NCBI RefSeq assembly: GCF_000286355.1 | Contig: NZ_AJXN01000110.1 | Coordinates: 1-64,000, forward strand | Length of the DNA stretch: 64,000 nt | Source: Kocuria atrinae C3-8 | Lineage (GTDB): Bacteria; Actinomycetota; Actinomycetes; Actinomycetales; Micrococcaceae | Direction: 5' to 3' | In this document: in pieces, positions 59,178-64,000 of the stretch | Position numbering within the stretch: position 1 is the first letter of the stretch | How the letters are laid out: every line of letters begins with the position of its first letter | The notes under the pieces: generated by a model | Told to the model about the DNA's origin: nothing | Seen by the model: only the letters and a program-made list of their open reading frames with translations | Databases searched by the model: none | Position numbers and translations under genes: made by a program

Positions 59178-60745
59178 GCTCCCAACCTCATTTCCACGGC
59201 GTTGAGGGCCTTGATGAGTTCACGGTCGTGGGTCACGGCCACCACGGCGGTGCCGCGTTCCATCTCCTCGACCAGCATGGTGACCAGTTCGCGCCACGTT
59301 TCTGCATCCTGGCCGAACGTGGGCTCGTCCAGGATCAGCACCTCCGGGGCGGAGGCCAGCACGGTGGCCACCGACAGTCGCCGCTTCTGCCCGCCGGACA
59401 GCGTGAACGGGTTGGCATCCGCGATGTCCTCGAGATCCAAGCGTCGGAGGAGGCTGTCGATGCGCTCTTCGTTCACGCCGGGTCCTGCCCCGTGACGTGC
59501 CGCCTGAAGCGGGCCGTATTCCAGTTCCGCACGCACGGTGGAACACAGGAACTGGTGCTCGGGGTGCTGGAACACACTGCCGATGCGGGTGATGAGTTCG
59601 GATCCCTCCCACAGGGAGGGGTCCGCGGGTGCATCCCCGGCGAGGGCCTCCGTGGCCAGCACGGTTCCGGCGCACGGCAACAGTAGTCCCGCGAGGGTCA
59701 GGGCCAGCGTGGATTTTCCCGCGCCGTTCTGTCCGGTGATGGCCAGCGCCTGCCCCGCTCGCACGGTCAGGTTGATGTTCGCCGCGGCCGGAATAGCATT
59801 CCCGTTACCGAATACATCCGTTTCAACGGGCCTTCCCTTGGCCCAGGCCTTTCGCCCACGACGACGCCGCCGCGCCACCACTCGCGAGTTCGGTTGTGTT
59901 CGGCTCGCGGCCAGCCCGCGCGTTTCCAACAGTGGCGCGGCCTGCGCATCGCGTGCCGGGGCAGGGCGAGTGTGGGGTGTCCAGTCCGGAACCCATGTGC
60001 CCTGCTTTTGCAGCAGCTCACGAGCGTCCACGAGCACGTCCTTGGTCGGACCGTCGAAGGCGATGCTTCCGTGATCATCAAGCACGATCACGCGGTCCAC
60101 CACGGACTCCCAGAGACCCACGCGATGCTCGACCACGATCAGGGTGGTACCTGCCATTGCCACCACGCGGTCCACGGCGTCGCGCAGCTCGACCGCTCCC
60201 TGCTCGTCCACGCTGGCGGTGGGTTCGTCCAGCAGCAACAGTTGCGGGTGCATGGCCATGGTTCCGGCCAGCGCCAGGCGTTGCTTCTGGCCACCGGACA
60301 GTGCGGTCGTGGAGTGATCCAGCGGCAGGTCCAGACCGACTTCGGCGAGGGCGGCACCCACCCGAGGCCAGATCTGCTCGCGAGGTACGGCGAGATTCTC
60401 CAGGCCGAAAGCGACGTCGTCGCCCACGCGCGCCAGGATCACCTGTGTCTCCGGGTCTTGGTGCATGAAGCCCACCGACCCGCGGGCGTCGCGCGGGTCC
60501 AGGCCGTTGACGGTGAGATCCCCGGAACGGGACTCACCGTCCGGGTCTTGTTCGACCCCGGCCATGGCCTGGAGCAGTGTCGATTTTCCGGCACCCGATG
60601 GGCCCAGCAGCATCACGCGCTCACCCGGCCGGATCCGGGCGCTGACCGCGCTCAAGGACGGCTGTTCGCGGCCCGGGTAGTGCCACCCGAAGTCCGTGAG
60701 CACCACTTCCGCCCCGCGCTGCTCCACGGCCACGTGCGAACTCAT
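59174..60745 (-). CDS. ykoD: ECF/YkoD-type fused double ATPase
   Basis: A 523-residue protein with two ABC ATPase domains in one chain. Walker A motifs are GPSGAGKST (about 46) and GQNGAGKST (about 325); signatures are LSGGQKQRL and LSGGQKRRL; Walker B are LLLLDEPTA and VLILDEPTF. Between them lies a linker with a very basic stretch (VVARRRRRGRKAWAKG, about residues 284-299). The start at MSSHVAVE overlaps the ykoE stop (ATGA). It powers precursor uptake by YkoE/YkoC. Confidence 0.92.
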   Translation of the reverse strand: MSSHVAVEQRGAEVVLTDFGWHYPGREQPSLSAVSARIRPGERVMLLGPSGAGKSTLLQAMAGVEQDPDGESRSGDLTVNGLDPRDARGSVGFMHQDPETQVILARVGDDVAFGLENLAVPREQIWPRVGAALAEVGLDLPLDHSTTALSGGQKQRLALAGTMAMHPQLLLLDEPTASVDEQGAVELRDAVDRVVAMAGTTLIVVEHRVGLWESVVDRVIVLDDHGSIAFDGPTKDVLVDARELLQKQGTWVPDWTPHTRPAPARDAQAAPLLETRGLAASRTQPNSRVVARRRRRGRKAWAKGRPVETDVFGNGNAIPAAANINLTVRAGQALAITGQNGAGKSTLALTLAGLLLPCAGTVLATEALAGDAPADPSLWEGSELITRIGSVFQHPEHQFLCSTVRAELEYGPLQAARHGAGPGVNEERIDSLLRRLDLEDIADANPFTLSGGQKRRLSVATVLASAPEVLILDEPTFGQDAETWRELVTMLVEEMERGTAVVAVTHDRELIKALNAVEMRLGA

Positions 60746-61359
60746 CGCCGCGCTGCGCCCGAGGCCAGGCCGTTGAGCACTCCCGTCTTCTGCAACGCAC
60801 GGGTGACCAACCACATCAGAACACCGGCGATGATCGCACCGGACAGCGTGGTGAGAGATGCGTAGACCACTTGCTGGTCGAGGGCCCATTCGAAGTTGTA
60901 CATGATGTTCTCGCTGACGCCCATGAACAGTCCGGCCAGGGCCCCACCCGCGGCGGCAACGGCCAAACCGAACTTCCGGTAGCGGGTCAGCAGGAACACG
61001 ATTTCCACGGCCGCACCTTGCACCAGACCGGAAATGATCACGGTCCACCCGAAGTGCGTGCCCAGGAAACCCTCCAGGACGGCTGCGAGCAACTCGCAGA
61101 AAATAGCCGCGCCGGGCTTACGAATGATCAGCGCGCCCAGGCTTCCGGCGATCAGCCAGCCGCCGCCGATCATGCCGGTCGCCGGCGGATAGGCCACAGC
61201 AGCAGTGGTCGCCACCGGGTAGAGCAGATTAGCCCACGCCCAGAAGACGACCGCGCATACGGCGGCCAGCACCGCGGCCACCACGATGTCCACCACGCGC
61301 CACGACTTCTGAGGCGTGTTCTTGCGCGTACGAGATGTGTTGGTCTGAACCTGTGTCAT
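60742..61359 (-). CDS. ykoE: YkoE-type substrate-binding membrane component
   Basis: A 205-residue S component of about six helices. FWAWANLLYPVA and YPPATGMIGGGWLIAGSLGALIIRKPGAA are YkoE family stretches. YkoE binds thiamine or its hydroxymethylpyrimidine moiety. The ATG has AGGAGG seven bases upstream, and that ribosome binding site can be covered by a hairpin (61367-61387). A TPP riboswitch lies 73 bases upstream, so the operon ykoE-ykoD-ykoC is thiamine-repressed. Confidence 0.92.
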   Translation of the reverse strand: MTQVQTNTSRTRKNTPQKSWRVVDIVVAAVLAAVCAVVFWAWANLLYPVATTAAVAYPPATGMIGGGWLIAGSLGALIIRKPGAAIFCELLAAVLEGFLGTHFGWTVIISGLVQGAAVEIVFLLTRYRKFGLAVAAAGGALAGLFMGVSENIMYNFEWALDQQVVYASLTTLSGAIIAGVLMWLVTRALQKTGVLNGLASGAARR

Positions 61360-61366
61360 GTTTCAT

Positions 61367-61387
61367 CCTCCTGATGAGTACAGGAGG
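61367..61387 (-). promoter_or_regulatory. Ribosome-binding-site-sequestering hairpin of ykoE
   Basis: On the mRNA, CCTCCTG-TACTCAT-CAGGAGG, a perfect 7-bp stem whose 3' arm is the Shine-Dalgarno sequence of ykoE. It lies between the TPP aptamer and the start codon and is the likely expression platform. Confidence 0.7.
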
Positions 61388-61431
61388 GGAAAGAACCATG
61401 CACGGATCATGCACGGGTCCTTTGAGATGCT

Positions 61432-61518
61432 CGACTCCCTATCGCCGGTATTAGCCGGATCAGGTTCGAGGGTCTGCGCTGGCGCGCACTCTCAGCGCCA
61501 TTCGGGCGCTCCCCTGTC
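61432..61518 (-). ncRNA. TPP riboswitch (THI element)
   Basis: On the minus strand the THI core elements appear in order: GGGGAGC, GCTGAGAGTG, then ACCCTCGAACCTGATCCGG and TAATACCGGCGATAGGGAG. These are the CUGAGA and ACCUGAU pyrimidine- and pyrophosphate-helix boxes. It lies upstream of ykoE and should turn expression off when thiamine pyrophosphate is bound. Confidence 0.96.
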
Positions 61519-61558
61519 GTTAGTAGCTCATCTTAGACCACAAGTTCAGACCAAAGGA

Positions 61559-61597
61559 AAGCGGCGGGTCACGTTCATTGAACGTGACCCGCCGCTT
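61559..61597. terminator. Terminator of DUF4235 gene
   Basis: AAGCGGCGGGTCACGTTCA pairs with its complement across a very short loop; TTTCCTTT follows on the minus strand. Confidence 0.88.
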
Positions 61598-61614
61598 GCA
61601 CGGATCGGGCAGAC

Positions 61615-61881
61615 TCAGATTTCGGACTGCGACGTATTGTCCTGATCGTCCTCGTTGAGTTTGGCCATCGCGCGCTGCACGCCCACCTTGACCAGGGTGG
61701 TCACCAAACCGGTGAGGAGAGCCCACACGATGATGTCGCGCCAGGCCTCGTCCGGATCGGGGTTCTTGGCGGGAGGCTCATTGCCGGTGACCTTCTTCCA
61801 CCCCGCGGTCAGGACCTTTGTGGCCACTGCGGTTCCGCCCAGCGATGCGGCGGTGCTGGCCAAATCAATTGCTTTGCTCAT
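61615..61881 (-). CDS. DUF4235 family small membrane protein
   Basis: An 88-residue protein with the DUF4235 pattern: GTAVATKVLTAGWKKVTG, a conserved KNPDPDEAWRDIIVWALLTGLV segment, and a membrane helix near residues 50-70. A possible second helix lies near 8-25. Function unknown; common in actinobacteria. GAGGAG lies eight bases before the ATG. Own terminator downstream. Confidence 0.87.
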   Translation of the reverse strand: MSKAIDLASTAASLGGTAVATKVLTAGWKKVTGNEPPAKNPDPDEAWRDIIVWALLTGLVTTLVKVGVQRAMAKLNEDDQDNTSQSEI

Positions 61882-61975
61882 CGAACGCTCCTCTTCATGG
61901 TTCACAGTTCTCCACCAAGCATACGAACCACTGGGTGGTTCTACGACAACTTCAGCCCCTGCCGGGCCGAGAATT

Positions 61976-62341
61976 TTAATCCTCGCGCCGGGTACTCGCG
62001 TAATCGACCACGTTCTTGAGGTCGTCCTGAGTGAGGTTCTCCTCGTGCAGGTGCTTGGACCGGTACGCCGAACGCCCCACCATGTGGGCCGACACAGGAA
62101 CGGTCAGCAGCATGAAAATCCACGCCAGGATCAACAACGGGATCATCTTGGGGTCACGGCCCTCGATCGCCACCGCGGTCAGCAGCAACAACAGACCGAA
62201 TACCTGGGGCTTGGTACCCGCGTGCATCCGGGAAAGCAGGTCCGGGAATCGCACCAGGCCCACGGCAGCGGCCAGCGACATGAGGCAACCGACCACCATG
62301 CACACGGCGGCGACAATATCCAGAATGAGTTCGAGCGTCAT
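61976..62341 (-). CDS. mnhG: Mrp antiporter subunit G
   Basis: A 121-residue three-helix subunit of the multi-subunit Na+(K+)/H+ antiporter. GLVRFPDLLSRMHAGTKPQ is the MnhG/MrpG hallmark. It is the last gene of the operon, overlapping mnhF by ATGA. The C-terminal tail is hydrophilic. The complex exports sodium in exchange for protons across the cell membrane. Confidence 0.94.
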   Translation of the reverse strand: MTLELILDIVAAVCMVVGCLMSLAAAVGLVRFPDLLSRMHAGTKPQVFGLLLLLTAVAIEGRDPKMIPLLILAWIFMLLTVPVSAHMVGRSAYRSKHLHEENLTQDDLKNVVDYASTRRED

Positions 62342-62601
62342 GGCTTCCCCGTTCCCACGTTGCGGGCCACGGTCACGGATCCCAGGAATCCGATGAGCGA
62401 GACGATGACCAACAGGAAGATGTTGTTCATGTGGTGGTTGTAGACCATCTCGATGGCCAGGGACGCACCCACAATGGCCAGCAACACGTCACTGGCGATC
62501 ACACGGTCCAGGAGTGAAGGTCCCTTGGCCAGGCGGTAAATGGCGCCGGCCGCAGCCAGTACCAGAAAGACTCCGCAGATCCACACGGCTATCTCGAACA
62601 T
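62338..62601 (-). CDS. mnhF: Mrp antiporter subunit F
   Basis: An 87-residue three-helix subunit. RLAKGPSLLDRVIASDVLLA is the MnhF/MrpF signature, with the conserved Asp in helix 2. Start 3 bases after the mnhE stop; stop overlaps mnhG. Confidence 0.94.
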   Translation of the reverse strand: MFEIAVWICGVFLVLAAAGAIYRLAKGPSLLDRVIASDVLLAIVGASLAIEMVYNHHMNNIFLLVIVSLIGFLGSVTVARNVGTGKP

Positions 62602-62604
62602 GGC

Positions 62605-63252
62605 CTACTCCTTTCCCCGGTCGGATGACTCGCCTGCGCGGTGCATCTGCGTGGACGGTGAATGAATCATGCCGGTCGCGGTGGTGTCATCACCCTTGGA
62701 CTCGTGCTTCAGCGCCTTCAACTGGTCCTTGTTGCCCATGATCCGAATCCACGCGGCCTCGATTCGGAGGGCGGACTTCCGGAAGATCTCCGCTTGCTCC
62801 TCGTTGGAGACGTCCAGGACGTGGAAGTACAAGATGCCCGAACCGCGATCCACCTCGATCACCAGCGATCCCGGGATCAGGGCCATGGTGTGTCCCACGG
62901 CGGTCATCAACAGGTCGTTGTTCTGTCGCAGCTTCACGCCCACCACAGCGTTGTGCACGTTAGGACCTTGCAGGAGTGCAAGTTTGAACACGTGGAAACT
63001 CGCTTTGGCCACCTGCCAGATGAACGTCACCACGAATACGGCGAAGTGGAGGACGTTGAAGCGGCCGGAGAGTTTGACGGGTGGCAGCGTCAGAGCACGG
63101 GTCACCATGAAAGCGAGGATCAGCCCGAAGGCCAGGTTCCCCAGGCTCCAGTCGCCCCACAGCGCGCCCCACACCACGACCAGCCACAGCAGTAGCGGGA
63201 TGTCGGCGCGGAACGTGCTCTGGGAACGCTTCAGTGTGGGAGAAGTACTCAC
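62605..63252 (-). CDS. mnhE: Mrp antiporter subunit E
   Basis: A 215-residue subunit with an N-terminal pair of helices and a soluble C-terminal domain. Landmarks are LWLVVVWGALWG, FVVTFIWQVAKASFHVFKLAL and TMALIPGSLVIEVD. The C-terminus is about 50 residues longer than in Bacillus MrpE and polar. The GTG start overlaps the mnhD stop by GTGA. Confidence 0.92.
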   Translation of the reverse strand: MSTSPTLKRSQSTFRADIPLLLWLVVVWGALWGDWSLGNLAFGLILAFMVTRALTLPPVKLSGRFNVLHFAVFVVTFIWQVAKASFHVFKLALLQGPNVHNAVVGVKLRQNNDLLMTAVGHTMALIPGSLVIEVDRGSGILYFHVLDVSNEEQAEIFRKSALRIEAAWIRIMGNKDQLKALKHESKGDDTTATGMIHSPSTQMHRAGESSDRGKE

Positions 63253-64000
63253 TGTGCCTCCTCACTCACGCCGCCCTGGCCCACCGGGGCGAAGACGGCA
63301 TCGATGTAACGATCCGGGTTGATCAAGTTCTGTGAGGCGTTATCCGCCAGGTCGAACAGCGGACCGGCGAACACGGTCAGGGCAACACCCACGACCACCA
63401 GCGCCGTGGTGGCTCCCACCATGAAGCTCGGCATGAGCACCACGGCGTCCCGGCCGGCAAACGTGCTCGACTCGTCTCGCGAGGCCGGACCGGACGTCCG
63501 GGGCCGCTTGCCGTCCCTCGTGCGCGAACGGAGCACAGGATCGGGGTACTCTGCGTCGTCCACGCTGCGCAGGAACACGCGGATCCACACACGGATCAAG
63601 GCGAGCAGGGTCAGCAGCGAGACGAACACGCTGACGCCCACCAAGAGGTAGTCCAGGCTGGTTCCTCGGGTCACGCCCGCTTCCAGGAGACCCACCTTGC
63701 CCAAGAAGCCGGAGAACGGCGGAATGCCACCAAGGTTCAGGGCCGGGATCATGTACAGAATGCCGAGCAACGGTGAGATCTTGAGCATGCCCGCGAGGCG
63801 ATCCACGTTGGTGGAGCCGCCACGCCGTTCGATCAGGCCAGCAACCAGGAACAGGCTGGTCTGGATCACGATGTGGTGGGCAATGTAATAGACCACTGCC
63901 GCCAACGCGGCCTCGGTCCCCACTGCGATGCCGAAGATCATGTACCCGATGTGACTGATCAGCGTGAACGAGAGCATACGTTTGATGTCGATCTGGGCCA
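63249..64000 (-). CDS. mnhD: Mrp antiporter subunit D (5' end beyond the window)
   Basis: C-terminal 250 residues of the proton-conducting MnhD/MrpD subunit, homologous to NADH dehydrogenase subunits ND2/4/5. DIKRMLSFTLISHIGYMIFG, YYIAHHIVIQTSLFLVAG and LGGIPPFSGFLGKVGLL are family hallmarks. A cytosolic loop of about 40 charged residues precedes the last helix. The coding region runs off the right edge of the window on the minus strand. Confidence 0.93.
   Translation of the reverse strand, partial: AQIDIKRMLSFTLISHIGYMIFGIAVGTEAALAAVVYYIAHHIVIQTSLFLVAGLIERRGGSTNVDRLAGMLKISPLLGILYMIPALNLGGIPPFSGFLGKVGLLEAGVTRGTSLDYLLVGVSVFVSLLTLLALIRVWIRVFLRSVDDAEYPDPVLRSRTRDGKRPRTSGPASRDESSTFAGRDAVVLMPSFMVGATTALVVVGVALTVFAGPLFDLADNASQNLINPDRYIDAVFAPVGQGGVSEEAQ

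Overview
The window reads as a chromosomal segment of a high-GC Gram-positive actinobacterium, most likely a member of the Micrococcaceae or a close relative. The evidence is consistent G/C third-codon bias, frequent GTG starts, 4-base ATGA/GTGA start-stop overlaps inside operons, the purF-purM/DUF3073 arrangement, a dnaK-grpE-dnaJ-hspR operon under HAIR operators, a LutABC/LctP lactate locus with a FadR-type GntR regulator, and several BCCT and AGCS osmolyte and amino-acid carriers. I see no phage, insertion sequence, CRISPR array, rRNA or tRNA. Species cannot be fixed from the sequence alone.

Layout. 0.2-2.4 kb: MoeZ-type sulfur carrier adenylyltransferase and a short-chain dehydrogenase. 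2.4-8.5 kb: lactate utilisation (lutABC leftward, lctP and its regulator rightward) with three TGGTCnGACCA operators. 8.7-11.3 kb: a NarL/DesK-type two-component system with a small secreted two-cysteine peptide whose stop codon overlaps the kinase start, followed by an alkyltransferase-like protein. 11.3-18.7 kb: purine genes (purC, purD, purF, purM) with an asparaginase, an SCP2-like protein, a membrane protein and DUF3073. 18.8-26.2 kb: two tandem secreted phosphoesterase-like proteins, a BCCT carrier, a serine hydrolase/TetR pair and a divergent MFS exporter. 26.3-34.1 kb: clpB, small stress-type proteins, SDR, Tag glycosylase, GNAT, a MazF-type toxin-antitoxin pair and a HAD phosphatase. 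34.1-45.2 kb: DEAD-box helicase, SDR, DJ-1/PfpI protein, DoxX-like protein, two convergent AGCS carriers around a hexose-6-phosphate epimerase, a Bcr/CflA exporter and TrmB. 45.2-47.6 kb: an AT-richer two-gene island (membrane protein and PASTA lipoprotein) bracketed by two related long hairpins. 47.6-56.2 kb: two further BCCT carriers around the hspR-dnaJ-grpE-dnaK operon. 56.2-64.0 kb: protein tyrosine phosphatase, kinase-like protein, aminodeoxychorismate lyase-like protein, a TPP-riboswitch-controlled YkoEDC thiamine-precursor transporter, DUF4235 and the end of an Mrp-type Na+/H+ antiporter operon.

A strong caveat applies to every gene boundary. About 25 genes, including essential ones (dnaK, purF, purD, trmB, dnaJ), are broken by one to three single-base losses. 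Restoring one base per break makes nearly every gene length a multiple of three and restores family sequence. Most lost bases are a G from a G-run followed by C, or the complement. This looks like systematic under-calling in the assembly, not decay. I annotate these as single coding regions spanning the break. Lengths given for such genes are after restoring the lost bases.

The most interesting biology is the peptide/kinase/regulator locus at 8.8-11.3 kb and the hairpin-bracketed PASTA island at 45.2-47.6 kb.
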